Program-made: the position numbers and the translations under genes
Notes under the pieces: generated by a model
The model's database searches: none
The model's input: the letters and a program-made list of their open reading frames with translations, nothing else
Told to the model about the DNA's origin: nothing
Source: Trichostrongylus colubriformis
Lineage: Eukaryota; Nematoda; Chromadorea; Rhabditida; Trichostrongylidae
Assembly (NCBI GenBank): GCA_963978905.1
Contig: OZ022259.1
Coordinates: 46,828,727-46,892,726, forward strand
DNA length: 64,000 nt
Direction: 5' to 3'
In this document: one piece after another, positions 1 through 11,800 of the stretch
Numbering within the stretch: position 1 is the stretch's first letter
How the letters are laid out: each line of letters begins with the position of its first letter

Positions 1-638
1 CGAAAGCAAGCCAATGTCTATGCTCCACCCTATTCACGCGGTGATAGTGCGCTCAATGTTCCCTTTTGGCTGTTACATAAAAACAGCTCCCGTTCGACTC
101 CCATTACAAATATACCCAGAAATACTGTAAATAATAAGAATAAATATGACGATAAATACAGACGTCTACAAGTGGCTGGAACGTCGCAACAAAGAGCTGA
201 ACTGATGCAACAATATAAAGTGGGCAGATTTCAAAGGAACGAGAAGATGAATGATCCAGGGGATGAGCAGACGAGAATTGAACGAAAGTGCTCAAAAAAA
301 CGCATAGGAAATTACATGTTTGTTAGAATAACTGGATACTTCTGCAAGTGAGCGTAAACACAAGTTCAGGAATAAAGTAAATAAAGCTTAAAATTTCCTA
401 TTCATTTTTGCGCTTGCTAAAAGTAAATAGTTCTCCAATCTCTAACAATAGTCGATCAAGTCGACCATGCTGCTGACAGTGTGAGGAGCTCAGATTCAAC
501 TCTCGATGATTAGGGTAGAGCAACTGGAATTCAGAGCTGACCTACCAATCATAATTTTTGTTCACAGTCCACGTCAAAGTGCAGAATCATCACGCATCCC
601 ACAACCCATCGTTCATCCACTTCGATACCACCGGCGTC
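1..638. other. No gene seen
   Basis: AT-rich sequence with short open frames on both strands. None has a splice-site context or recognisable protein. Confidence 0.5.
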
Positions 639-729
639 GACGGCGGCGGGTGTATATCGTTAGGACAGAAACGTCGCGTGCCGAACACGGCCACGCATTC
701 TGTCCTGACGATATACACCCGACGGCGGC
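639..729. mobile_element. Hairpin MITE (GGGTGTATATC family) with 9-bp target-site duplication
   Basis: The element (648-720, 73 bp) starts GGGTGTATATCGTTAGGAC and ends with the near-complement GTCCTGACGATATACACCC. It is flanked on both sides by GACGGCGGC (639-647 and 721-729), a perfect 9-bp duplication. It carries no coding capacity. Related copies lie at 5744-5820 and 17957-18184. Terminal GGG/CCC and a 9-bp duplication suggest mobilisation by a Mutator-like transposase; that assignment is inference. Confidence 0.75.
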
Positions 730-1010
730 GATGCCTGCGCCGTGAAGCATCAAGGCAGCCTAAGGCGTTGGTGGGGAGCGAGCGTTTCAGCGCAAAACAC
801 ACTACATGTCGCATACCTACATCCCTAGCGTTCATTGCGACCCGAGAAATAACCAGAGAAGTAAAAACCCGAGAACCATCCTTCCCTCTCAGCTCTTCTG
901 CATCACTAGCCAGTGGGGGTAGATGCGGACGGGCGAGGGGCTAAGTCAGCCAGCCGCGAATCTTCCCCGCCCTCTCAGCAACCCAGAATACTGATGAGCT
1001 GCAGTTCGGC

Positions 1011-1178
1011 CGCGTTCATACACTGCGTTGCTGGCGGCCAAGACATGGCTGCGTGCCTCTGCGTCTCCACCTGTGCTACCCTGTCTCGTTGCCTGCGTTG
1101 TCTCTGCACCTCCCCGTGCCACACTGCCTCGCTGCCTGTGAACGCAGGCATACCCTTCCCGCGCAAAGTATGAGCACG
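1011..1178. mobile_element. GC-rich MITE with CGTTCATAC...GTATGA ends (copy 1 of 4)
   Basis: The body is a pyrimidine-rich segment with runs such as TGCGTGCCTCTGCGTCTCC and TCTCTGCACCTCC, bounded by imperfect inverted ends CGTTCATACACTGCG and CGCAAAGTATGAGCACG. The same layout recurs at 15131-15299, 19990-20156 and 39725-39900. Open frames across it are low-complexity Cys/Leu/Ser stretches, not genes. Confidence 0.6.
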
Positions 1179-2264
1179 GGCTCGAAATGATGCGCGGAAA
1201 ATCGAAGTAAAAACCCCAATCCTCGCTTTTTTAATGAAAGTTTCGCTTTGGATCATCTCTGGTTGAGTGAAATGTTCATTCACAGAGAATATGCCTTGCC
1301 AGTTCTTATTTTCTTTACCCCTGGCGATGTTTTTAATTCGCAGTTAGTTAATAGGCACTATGTGCGGACACATTCTCGAACGTACAGGATTACCGTACGT
1401 AGGCGCCGTTGGCCTTTTAGTATCACGCAGTCACGCCTAAGGTATCTAATATAGCAATTACGAGCGCCATTCATATATCATTGTATCTATGGGTAGCAAT
1501 CACACAAATCTCAGTAATGCGCCGAGCGATACCTTTGCGGAATGCAGAATAATGGGCCCATATCTATCTGCCCACATACACAATAGACAACGCTCCTCTT
1601 AGAGCGTGGTCCAGGACTGAAAAGTAGGATGCCTTGTGAATGGCGCTCGTCACTCTTATTCTTGTTTTGAAACCAACTCTAAATGACAGCTCTCTTCAAA
1701 ACAGTCCCTTTCAGCCGATGTGTCACGCAGGTTTTACCTTTATCTAAAGGCAGCCTTGTGGACCGGGTTGTCTCACTCCTATGCACGGGAAATCACTCAT
1801 GGACTCCAAAAAAGAGCTTTGCTCGTTGCACGCACCCGCCTCCACAGAGCGATGTAATTGACATAGGCCCTGGAGCACAGTATTCTCGAATCTATCTTTT
1901 ATGGGGAAGGAAACTTTCGATCGTAGTCTCCACCCTACTGTGGATAGGAATTCATCCATCATCGTCATAATACTCTGGAGAGACCTCCTTCTATGTATAT
2001 TAGACTACTTAAGCATGTGTAATTGAGTGATTTCCTACGTGAGGATACTTGCAGTTAGCTCAATGGAGATCACAGCTCTGAATACTACAAACTCTTTCTT
2101 ATTTCGGTGCCCGAACAATGTTGTTACGTTCCACCACACCTTACCTAAGCCAACTTCAACTGTTACAGTGATGGAAACACTCTGTGTGCCAGAGCGCGTA
2201 TGGTGAGTTAGGATTGAAGGGGAGCTCGCCCACGGTGGGAGGAGCTACCCACTCTAAGATTTCG

Positions 2265-2616
2265 GGGGTGTCGAATTTTCGCGCGGCCGTGCGTGGCGAA
2301 TTTCGTCCCGTGTGATTGCGTACATTGCGTACAGCTCCTTCAAAGGTTTACACTCGAATTAATAATTTCTCAATTAGGATTGTTTTTATGTAATGTTACC
2401 ATTCCCTTTACTTTTTATGCCACTATTTCGTATTTTCAGAGTACAAAAGTTATTGTTTACACATAGTAATGATATAAACTGCCATTTTCTTGAAAGACCT
2501 CCATGGTACCAGCCCCTTGCGTCCTGAGCGGAATTCCAGCCGACCGCGGCAAGTCGTGTTGATAGGCCGCGAGTGGGACACTGCAAAGTGAAAATTCGAC
2601 ATAAGGCTACACACCC
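2265..2616. mobile_element. Foldback element with GGGGTGTCGAATTTTCGC ends
   Basis: The left end GGGGTGTCGAATTTTCGCGC is mirrored on the right by GAAAATTCGACATAAGGCTACACACCC. The flanks AAGATTTCG and GAAATTCGT may be a decayed 9-bp duplication. It belongs to the same group as 7052-7414, 9252-9578 and 14072-14347. Non-coding. Confidence 0.55.
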
Positions 2617-2979
2617 GAAATTCGTGATTCCTATAGATCTCTGAACCAGTTAGCATTTAACGGATGCAGATTGTAGAAATACCGTAAAAGAGTTCAAGGA
2701 ACTTCGATTCCTGTAAAGCTGACAGGAAGGGGAGTGGTTTAATATGCCCCCCATGCGTTTCCCTCATGGGTTTTCTCCCATATAATTAACTTCACTACAG
2801 TGATTACATATAGTACAGAAGATTCAAATGGCGCAGTTTCAATACACTAGTGATTGATGCGTGCCATAGCGCACCAGTCGTAAAAACGAAGTGGTAGATA
2901 AGACTGCAAGAAGTCGACCCCCTCCCTTTGATCCATCTGCGCATAATTCAAGTTCTTGTGGTAAAATTCAGTCAGTAAA

Positions 2980-3070
2980 ATTACTACCTACTTTTTCAGG
3001 TGTAGTAAAATAGTAAAAAAAAGCAGTAAATGTAGTAAAAAGTAAAAAGTAGTAAAAATAGTAAAGTTTG
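2980..3070. repeat. Degenerate AGTAAAA tandem array
   Basis: Repeated AGTAAAA/TAGTAAAAA units fill about 80 bp. The open frame on the minus strand here (Phe/Tyr-rich) is only a by-product. Confidence 0.6.
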
Positions 3071-4254
3071 GTGGTGAAAAAAAAATAAGTCTTGAAATAC
3101 AAATAAGAGCCAGTTATTAAATAAATGAAATTGAAAAGTGCTAGGCGCCGAAAGCTTGCCAATAGGCAATTATTTTCGCTATATTTGTGGAATCTTTTGA
3201 TTCTCTTGAAATACAGTTTTGGAGCCACACGTTGTTTTTCACACACTTAGATTGGCATGAGGCTTTGGGACAAAACAATTCTTAGATATATATAAATAAA
3301 AGATATTAAAAGAGAAAATGAGAGAAAAAGACACTAAGATAGACATTATGTCAATGTTGAGTGAAGGGTATATTACTATATGTATATATATACTTCAAAA
3401 TATAACTTTATCAAAAAGAAAAAAAAAATCTTCAAAACTAGGATGGCGAAAAAACTTTGAATAACTGGATGTACATGAGGTATATATCTGCAAGAAAATG
3501 CAAGCACAGTAAACACCAGCACCAGCGACTTGAGACTTTAAAGCGAACAACAACATGCAAGAATGATAAAGAAAAATTACGAAAATTCCCACAATTTAAC
3601 ACGTATCCAGTCACAAAGAGAGCTTCAAAAAAATAGAAACTTTTAGAAATGTGAGACGAAGAGATTGACAGGAAAAGAGTATGAGGACTGCATATGTCCT
3701 TCTCAGAAGCGCCGATCGATATTAGCTGAGGGGAAGAATTGGCGTCATTGAAACGAGCTTCAGCTGGTAAAATGTAATTATAGAGGTGATAACAGAGCTT
3801 TATAAAGAACTTAACTAAAAAATATGCAAGTGGTTGAAACCCACCAGAAAGCCAATCTCTCCGGTTTCACGGCTAAAAGTCGATAAGCAGCAATGACCGA
3901 ATGGCCTCGACCACTTCCACAGGTCACTCCCCTTGACGATAGCCACTCACACGCAGCGAAGGGCCGGCAGACGCAGGGTTAAGCTAATTATGTAGAGGGA
4001 AATTTCGAGAATACAAACCACTCCCCGTACCATTGAAAGTTCTCCAACCGATGCTTTATCCTGGCAGAAAAAAATATAAAAAATAATAATAAAAAGAGAG
4101 GAAATATTGGAGAATATCAAAGTCGAAATCCTTTTCGGGGAGCTCCATGCCTTCGATTTCTGATGAAAATCACGTTGATTCTTGAAACATACGCAGTGCA
4201 CTGCGGAGGCTAACCAACGTAAATGTGAATGTTCTGACTCTAATGGAACACGAA

Positions 4255-4335
4255 AAGTCGAAGACTCTTCGATGGAGGGGTCATATTTGACTGGCCGGAT
4301 GGTGTCGTAATTGCAGAGGCCAGCAATGGCCCCAG
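4255..4335. repeat. Copy of a dispersed GGATTCCTCG...GGGTCGTATTTGAC-type repeat
   Basis: CGAAGACTCTTCGATGGAGG then GGTCATATTTGACTGGCCGG is similar to 5575-5735, 12740-12800, 12995-13075 and 44325-44402 (GAGGATTCCTCGACAGAGGG, GGTCGTATTTGACCGGC). Most copies carry a G run beside the palindrome. Confidence 0.4.
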
Positions 4336-4759
4336 GTTAAAGGATAAGCGGAACCCAGTGTCGCCAGCTGAGCCGGTTACTGAAGCGGCCCTATCCACGG
4401 ACCATGCCTACCTTATTAGCAGCACTATTTGTCATTGCTTTTCTTGCTTAAGTATTGCTAACGTCAGTACGCAGTTAGGATCGAAAATTTACAACAATCT
4501 CACCACAATGCAGCTTTTGAACAGCTAAAGACGTTGTGAATGAGTTGAAGGAGAGTATTTCAGGATATCAACTAATCACTATCGCTATCTCATGATTTAT
4601 TTGAAATTAAATTTGTACAGATATTGAACGCGTTGAAGCCAAGAAACGGTGATACGAGGTGTTCAAAAAGCAACAACCTACTGTACAAACTAGTGCACAA
4701 GTATGCTGTGATTTGACTGACAGACAGAGGGATCGTTGTGGGTTGGGTGGAGAAGTAGA

Positions 4760-4996
4760 GGGGGGGGGGGGGGGAACGCGAGGTCATGTTCAATGACTGA
4801 TTGATAGTGTGTCGCAAGCCATGGCTCACAAACACGTTAAGACATGACAACGTGGCCAGGAGTATGTGAGTTTCAGCCTAAGCCCACGAAAAAAAAAGAA
4901 AAAGAAAGCTTTAGGTGAGTGAACCATTTTTTATCAAGAAAGCCCTTTTCGCGAATAGAAGTTGTTTCACCCACTCCTCTCCCCCCCCCCCCCCCC
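4760..4996. repeat. Facing homopolymer runs: 15 G and 16 C
   Basis: A run of 15 G (4760-4774) and a run of 16 C (4981-4996) lie about 200 bp apart in AT-rich sequence and could pair or form G-quadruplexes. Lengths may be affected by sequencing. Confidence 0.6.
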
Positions 4997-5574
4997 TCCA
5001 TAGGCTTAGGCTAAAGTTCATATCCTCTCTATCGACACGAAAAAGCATCTACCATCATCTGGTGCAGGAACGAAATCGTGAAGCGTCTCTTGCACGTTTC
5101 TACGTGTAATGCGAGTTTGCGACCACATGATGTCGCCTTTTCCCGGAACACGCGCGTTAGGACCGTGGATCGCGGCAAAATCTGAGCAACTTCGATGCGG
5201 AGTGGGACGGGGACCGCGACGCGGTTTTGCAGCGGTGTGTAACACTTTCGCCTCTAACGCTGCTTCTTCGCATAATCCATTTTCTCTTCCTGTCGGTTTC
5301 TCTAATTAAGGTGTACGGTTAGATCCCACCTATTTGAAGTTTTTACCTGCCACGTTTGAACAAAGAGCAAAGCGACGTATGAGGCGGAGGCGCAACATTT
5401 GCGCCCCAGTGCAATGCTTCGTCGCGAATACCGTACCACGCAGCGTTCAAGTCGCCCGAAATTTGCCTGTGCTACACACCCCCTTTCTCCGAGCCACATC
5501 GACCCTCAAAGAGGCTTGAGCAGATCATGTCGACCCCTTATGGCTTCCACGGGTGATGGTTGCGACCAGGGTAG

Positions 5575-5735
5575 AGCGGAAGTCGAGGATTCCTCGTGGG
5601 GGAAGGGGGGGGGGGGGGGTGTCGTAGCAATAAAACACACTGCAACTATGCAATACGGTAACAGTTACTGGTACTGTAGAGTCCAACGAAGGGGGGAGTC
5701 GTATGGTCCCTGCAGAGGAGATAGGGGAGGGTCGC
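5575..5735. repeat. Dispersed G-tract repeat (copy with 15-G run)
   Basis: GTCGAGGATTCCTCGTGGGG is followed by a run of 15 G (5605-5619) and GTGTCGTAGC. The short palindrome CGAGGATTCCTCG is shared with 44334-44346. It is immediately followed by the 5744-5820 hairpin. Confidence 0.4.
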
Positions 5736-5830
5736 ACTAAAGCGGGTGTATATCATTAGGACAGAAACGTTGCGTGGCCGTGTTCGGCACGCGACGTTTC
5801 TGTCCTAATGATATACACCCGCACTAAAGC
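5734..5830. mobile_element. Near-perfect 77-bp hairpin MITE with 10-bp target-site duplication
   Basis: The element itself is 5744-5820. GGGTGTATATCATTAGGACA runs inward through GAAACGTTGCGTGGCCGTG and is mirrored almost base for base back to TGTCCTAATGATATACACCC. GCACTAAAGC flanks it on both sides (5734-5743, 5821-5830). It is almost pure stem with a very short loop, close to the minimum size for a transposable sequence. Confidence 0.85.
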
Positions 5831-7051
5831 GGCTAAATCTCGACACCTGGGAGTGCCCTGGTTGGGACACATGGTGGGTAAGGTCACTGGGTCACGCTCA
5901 TTTGCGCACAGTGGATGGACGAAGGGCAAAAACAAAACCTTTGGTCGGCGAAATCCAGGCCATTTCTGAGCGCTTGATAGGGCGTGGCTTGAGTGGCGAG
6001 AGTGAGATTGTGTGGCGGTGTGAGAGAGTTTGACACACTCTCGCCCAAGTCCGTAGGACCTAGCGATGTGAAATGAACTGTACCCGAATAACGAACACAA
6101 AATAATGGCCATGTTGATCGATAGTGGAGGGAGCCACAGCTTGGCAACTTGCCAGAGCAGCCGGTTTTGAGACAACTCGGACAATTCGCGAAGCGTCGCC
6201 GCGCGCGGCGAGCCGGCCTCAGGCTTGGGCCAGAGCCCCTGTATCTAAACATGCACCCCTCCTGCTCAGGTATTGCTTTTATTATAGGTTTTTGGCCACA
6301 CCTGTAATCCAGCTCACAACCTCGCCGTGTCAGAACGAGATATATCGTGGCCTGATTATGCTAAACGTGTTCGAACATGGGAAAATCGTGTTTGCAGGTG
6401 AAAACATCTTATGAACGTACCAATAAAGCTGAGACGGCCTTCTTTCCCACTCTTGTACGATGATGCCTTTTCCTTATTTATTTATTAAATTATTTATTTA
6501 TTTACTCATGCATTCATAGACGCGCCAGAACGTTAACTGAAATTAAGAAACACTGTAGTTACCTTATACTTCATTTATATTGTTCACTGGTGCTATTGCA
6601 ATGAGGAGATGAGGAAGGAAGGGAGCACTCCCATCATGAGCATTATTTTTAGCGAATCATACAAGGGGAAGGAACCACTTGTTTCCTCCACTGAAGCTTA
6701 GACCGAAGTATATGCCTAGGTGTATAGATTGACCAATCAAACACGCTTCCAAAATGCTTAGATGTGCAACATTTTAAATGATTCCCCCTCATTGCGATAC
6801 TCCATTTACTTATTCATTTACCATTTATTTATTTGTTATTAACTTAGTGAACCTTACTTTTTTGATTAGTTTTCTCATGAACCTTAATTCATTTGTAGAA
6901 TTTCACGGTCTTCTGGTTGCGTTAATTTTAACAGCACTGTTCGGGTAATGGAGAAAAGCAGAACTGGACGACATGTTTTTCTTGGCAATTGGGGTCACCT
7001 TCGGAAAGTGATTTGTGATAGAACTCGCATTGAGAGACGCACCTTCAGCTC

Positions 7052-7414
7052 GGGTGTGTGACCTTATGTCGAACTTTCGCGTTGCAGCGTCGCACTCGCA
7101 GCGCCACTACTTCACGCGGTCGGCTGGTATTTCATTTAGGACGCGAGAAGCTGGTACCCTGGAGGTCCTTTCCAGAAATAGCTGTTTATCTCATCATTAT
7201 CTGAAAACAATAACATTTGCAGGTAGCAAGATAAATTAGTAACCTTAAAAGTAAAAGAAACAGTAGCATTAAATGATGACAACCCCAATTAAGAGATAAT
7301 CAATTCGGGCATAAAACTTTGGAGGTAGTGTACGCAGTGCACGCAATCACACGCGAAGAAAGCCGCTGTGTCGCTCGCGGTCCCACGAAAATTCGACATA
7401 GGGCTACAGATCCC
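7052..7414. mobile_element. Foldback element with 8-bp target-site duplication
   Basis: The left end GGGTGTGTGACCTTATGTCG and right end CGACATAGGGCTACAGATCCC are inverted. TTCAGCTC is duplicated exactly at both flanks (7044-7051 and 7415-7422). The inner repeats include GAACTTTCGCG and CGAAAATTCGAC. No coding capacity. Confidence 0.7.
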
Positions 7415-8227
7415 TTCAGCTCTTTGAAGCAGTGGGTGCGCTTCATTGCGGAGGGTGCCAGGGATGGCAGTAGCTGTGAAAGGCGGAGCAACGTAGGCAA
7501 CGCTGACTTTTGGCTGCACTGTCTGCATTACCACTTCCAGTGATGCAGAGGACGCGAAAGCTCGTCCTCGCAAGGGTCCAGAGCAGGAATAGGGTCCTTC
7601 TCTGCGAGTTTCAACGATTTTCTTCCGTTCTTCCTCTAATCTGCACTACCGTGCATCTCTCCTTTCGTATCCAACGACTGCCAATTTTGACCCTTACGGT
7701 GTCTTCAACTAAAAATGGTTCTCGAATACCTTCATTTCAAATGGTGGTTGCTACTCCTCCTCCAAGCTTCAGGCAATCCCAATCAGGTTTGAGTTACGAA
7801 CACAGATTGGATCGTGACGGTGGGGATTCTCGACGGGAATGAGCTGTACAGGAGTTGCTAGAAGGTAGTCACAAGCGCACTGCCACTGAACACCTCAGTG
7901 AGTGGAAGACTTGTTGAACTCAACCATCATTCCACGCTTCATCACCATGCGAGTGATTTAAAGTAGTCGGAATGAATAGAATTGGGAGATATAAGACGCG
8001 ACTATAAATCTCGGCGTCATACAGAAAGGGGATACAGAAAGGGTTGAGAAATCCTCTTGAGGAAGAGGGCCCTATTTAGGGTCCACTTCGACACTAAGCA
8101 TCAAATACTCACAGAATAGGGACAAGCAGAAGTAATCATTCTTTCTATTTCACATCTCGAAGCGCACGCCTAATTCTTTCGCCTACTCGAAGGTATGCTC
8201 TTTACCTTCTTCAGCTCTACCGGAATT

Positions 8228-8420
8228 GGTTCAGGTGGCCGTCAGACTTCACGATTTTGTGGTTCCGCTGCTATTCACGCAAAGTTACGGCGATGTATGA
8301 CCTCGGGGTCGCAGTGTCGCGCGCGAAAGTGCGATGCCACACATTTGTGGAGTCGCAGTATCGCAAACTCGCGATGTGTGACATCACACGCTCCCGCTTC
8401 GACTGCTTGGAGATGAAGCG
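8228..8420. repeat. Partial copies of the GACAGACTTCGC MITE
   Basis: GGTGGCCGTCAGACTTCACG and ATTTTGTGGTTCCGC match the left arm of the 8591-8745 element. The rest (GGGGTCGCAGTGTCGCGCGC, GAGTCGCAGTATCGC) is an inverted GC-rich interior. No clear right end. Confidence 0.4.
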
Positions 8421-8590
8421 GTGCGAGAAAGAGTGACTAATATGTGCTGTGAATTTTAATCGGATAATACCCTCATGAACTCTGGAACGTACTATAGTGA
8501 GTACCGTGCGGAGGTGGGTATGACTCATCACAGAACAGGCCAGTACGCTTGCGACTTCGCCACTGACCGCTCCTCATCTTATCCACACTC

Positions 8591-8745
8591 CTAGGCCGCC
8601 GACAGACTTCGCGAATTCCCGATTTTGCGGCGTTGCACTTTCGCACACGATACTACGATTTAGATATCTTGCACTGCGGAGCAACGACACCGCAAATCGC
8701 AGAATCGCAAAACAGCAAAATTGCGAAGTCTGACAGTGGCCTTAG
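8591..8745. mobile_element. MITE with CTAGGCCGCCGACAGACTTCGC ends
   Basis: The left end CTAGGCCGCCGACAGACTTC pairs with GAAGTCTGACAGTGGCCTTAG on the right. The interior has GATTTTGCGGCGTTGCAC and its partial complement. It ends 83 bp upstream of the SNAPC1-like start codon, so it may contribute promoter or 5' leader sequence. Partial relatives are at 8228-8420 and 48566-48650. Confidence 0.6.
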
Positions 8746-8817
8746 CGTTCCGATGTGAACGAATCGCTCGTTTCATGAGTGCGGTAGCACATACTCCAGA
8801 ATCGCCTACTCAACTCA

Positions 8818-8828
8818 TTTCCATTCAG
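8818..8828 (+). promoter_or_regulatory. Probable spliced-leader (SL) trans-splice acceptor before the SNAPC1-like start codon
   Basis: The bases before the ATG at 8829 read TTTCCATTCAG, a good nematode 3' splice site that ends exactly at the start codon. I see no upstream coding exon in the same frame with a matching donor. In nematodes this layout is typical of spliced-leader addition. An untranslated 5' exon joined by ordinary cis-splicing would look the same. Confidence 0.5.
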
Positions 8829-11800
8829 ATGGCGGTGCCGGGAATCAAGATGCCAGAGGTTTGCACTGCTATTGATGAAGATTTGCTGATATTATTGCTA
8901 GCATTCAAGGAGAAAGTCAGCTTGAGGTACAGTTGTACAGCTTTTTTATAAACTCCAAAATATAGCCAACAATAAGTACTGACATGATGATCAGTAAGGT
9001 CATAATTGGTCTGGATTGTGTGTTGGAACTGTCCAACTAGGTGAGGTCACGAGAGCCGTGACCGCACCTAATAGCACACGACCAATTCATAACGGGAGCA
9101 CTAAGGCTTCTGTCGCGTGCGGCGACGCAATTCACGTGGCATGATGAACTAGATGGACAGTGCTGACGCGCACTTCATGCGTCCGGGGATCTAACACAAA
9201 CTTGTAGTGCCCTACCAACGACCACATAAAGGGGACCATCACGTGAACTGAGGTGAGTGTCGATTGGTTGAATTTTCGCTTCGCGGCGTCGCACTCACGG
9301 CGCTGTCAGTGCGGGTTGTTTGGGATTCCGCTGAAGAGCAGTGGGCTGGTACCGTAAGGGGCCTTTAAAGATTGCAAGTTGAAAGCCTTGGGAGTTCGCC
9401 TATGTTGTGATTGTTTCCATATCGTTTCCAAATCGCGGATGCGCATTTCACAAGTTGCTCCAGGTCCATGATTCTCTTCGGTTTGACTTTTATGACATAC
9501 AAGCCATATTCAATCGCGAAAAAAATATCGCACTCGCCGCGGGCGGCCGCGCGAAGTTCGACCAATCGACACTCACCCCATGAACCAATGTCAAGCTGAC
9601 AGTGTGTTGAGACAACTAGTCAATGATTGCCGCGCGCGACTGTGTCACGTCGCATCGCACTGACGATGGTTCCATCCAGCCACACTAGCACCCATACACG
9701 CTGTTCGTGTTAGTGCCAAGAACTGGGAAGCGCATTGTTTTTCTATATCGCATCCACAAGTGGTCCCAGGTTCCTGATGCTATCAGGGCCTCATGACTCA
9801 TTTTAGACGACCCCATTTCTTCACTTTCCCTGAAAATTACCTAAATGTTTCAGACTCGTAAAGTTTTATGAAGTAGTTGCCGACTACGACTTGGAGAAAA
9901 TCTATGCTGGTCGCCTTAATGTTGCTGAATATCTTCAAGTAGGTGATTACAGTTAAGAGCATAATCAAATAAGGTTGTCGATGTGTAACTGAGAAATTAG
10001 ATGCAATTATTTAATAGACTCACTATGCGTTTTAGTTTGCCGAATGTTATCTGCGCTCAGCGTTCGCATACACTAGACCCGGAACCACAAAATCACCTAG
10101 AAATATTGCGGTAAGGCTTTGGAGTCATCTATCATATATCAACTAGTTGGGCTATCGCACAGTGCTGCGCGAATAAAATTACGTAGGGGAAATGGTTGTT
10201 GAGTTTTTGCTCAGCATCTACTTTCTACATTTATGTGACAGATCTTAACCGATGTTAAAGATATCACCGCCGAGAAAGGTCACCATTTTTCAGAGTTCAG
10301 ATGATTTAGCGGTCGATACCTTTTGTTGCAATGATTCGACCATCAATATTCAGGAATGACATGGGTAAATCCACTAATCACTTAACCCTTCGGCTGCATT
10401 GGTCGCTATTGAGAGTTGATATAGTTAGGGGATTGACGGGTGGGGAGAAATACGCCAAAAAATCGCGTGGCCGCCCGCAGTGAGCGGCGCGGCGGGTGCG
10501 AGTGCAGTGCCAGTGCTGGCAGCCTTCAAACAAGACAGTGTGGCAGAGGTGGAGGAGGCAGGGTGGCGTGGCTGGAGGAGGCAGTGTGGCATGGCTGGAG
10601 TGCAGAAGTGACACAGCCATGCTCTCCCGGGCTCCCAAGAGCAAAATCGATTCGCAAGTCGTACTGGTGGCGCCGCGAGTGCGACGCCGCTGACGCGATG
10701 TTTTTGGCGTATTTCCCCCCACCCGGGGATTGACAGTTCCGGTTTCATCTACATCAACTGGTAGCAATTTATCCATTTGCTTAGCATCTATTTCCTACAT
10801 ATTAGTGATCGATCCATACGTCAGTTATCGATGCTTATCGTTTTTGTGAATATGCACTACTATTTGAAATTTTACGTAGTCTAGCGGTTTATGCCAAGTA
10901 CTGTTGCTGGCACCGCATTAGAGAATGAATCGCTCACTTTGCTATCACAAATCTAGATCGTGTCTTGATCATCCATGTGGATCGCAGTATCAAAAGGCAT
11001 GCACTATTATTTGGAAGGCTGGGCAATTTAGCGGTTGATACATCGGTAGCAGTTATCACAACATAAACAAAATATGTTCTCCCAATGGTACTGGCCATCA
11101 AACGCATTTATTATAGCGGTCGTATAGAGGCAGAAAGCGGTGTACCGAATTTTATCCTTTCCTCATTTCCTAATGACTCTTATCAGCCCCTGTAAGCCAT
11201 TATCAGTCTCGGAAAGTCACCATTGACCCTACCTTGTAATACCTGTGAGTGTAAACTTCCTCTATTAGCCAAAAGAGCAAAACAGATTTGGCGACATTAG
11301 CCTTTTCACGCTCCTTACCGAATCTTATCAACCGTTATCTGTTTGGATCATCCACCACTGATGTGCCCGTCCTACCCCTCAAAACACCGATGAGTGTCGG
11401 CGCTCTAGGATCGACCCGAAAGGTGGAATGAATCTGGCGACATTTGCTTTCCGACGCTCCTTATCGAGTCTTATCAACCGGTATCAAATTCGGATCACCC
11501 ACCACTAATGTTCCCGTTCCACTCTGCTAAACACCTATGAATATCAGCGCTTCAGGATCAACCCGAAAGACGAAGCGGGCTTGACGACATTATCAAGTAC
11601 TTCAATCGATTGACGAAACTCATGAAATTCTTGAACTTGGTCCTACCTCTCCCTCATGGCCTAAGGACACCATTGAGCTGCACTTATTCCTTGCGAAATA
11701 ACAATTCGCGACTTGAATAGTATTGAATTTCAAAGAACCTCAGTTTTTTCCCATGAAAAGTTAGTGTTTAGGAACGTGTCTTTGGAATCTATGCCACCTA

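Larger units (their letters stand above)
2617..8590. other. Intergenic region, repeats only
   Basis: Apart from the repeats listed separately (AGTAAAA array, G/C runs, hairpin at 5744, element at 7052, TTTA runs) I see no exon series. Open frames up to about 140 codons (5756-6414 area) overlap on both strands and have no recognisable domain. Confidence 0.45.

Noticed and set aside
1011..1178. Cys/Leu/Ser-rich frames such as LCVSTCATLSRCLRCLCTS recurring at four places
   Set aside because: The recurrence follows a GC-rich MITE, with different strands and frames open in different copies; not a protein family.
2980..3070. Regular AGTAAAA spacing considered as a CRISPR-like or satellite array
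   Set aside because: Units are short, degenerate and lack unique spacers; it is a simple tandem repeat in a nematode genome.
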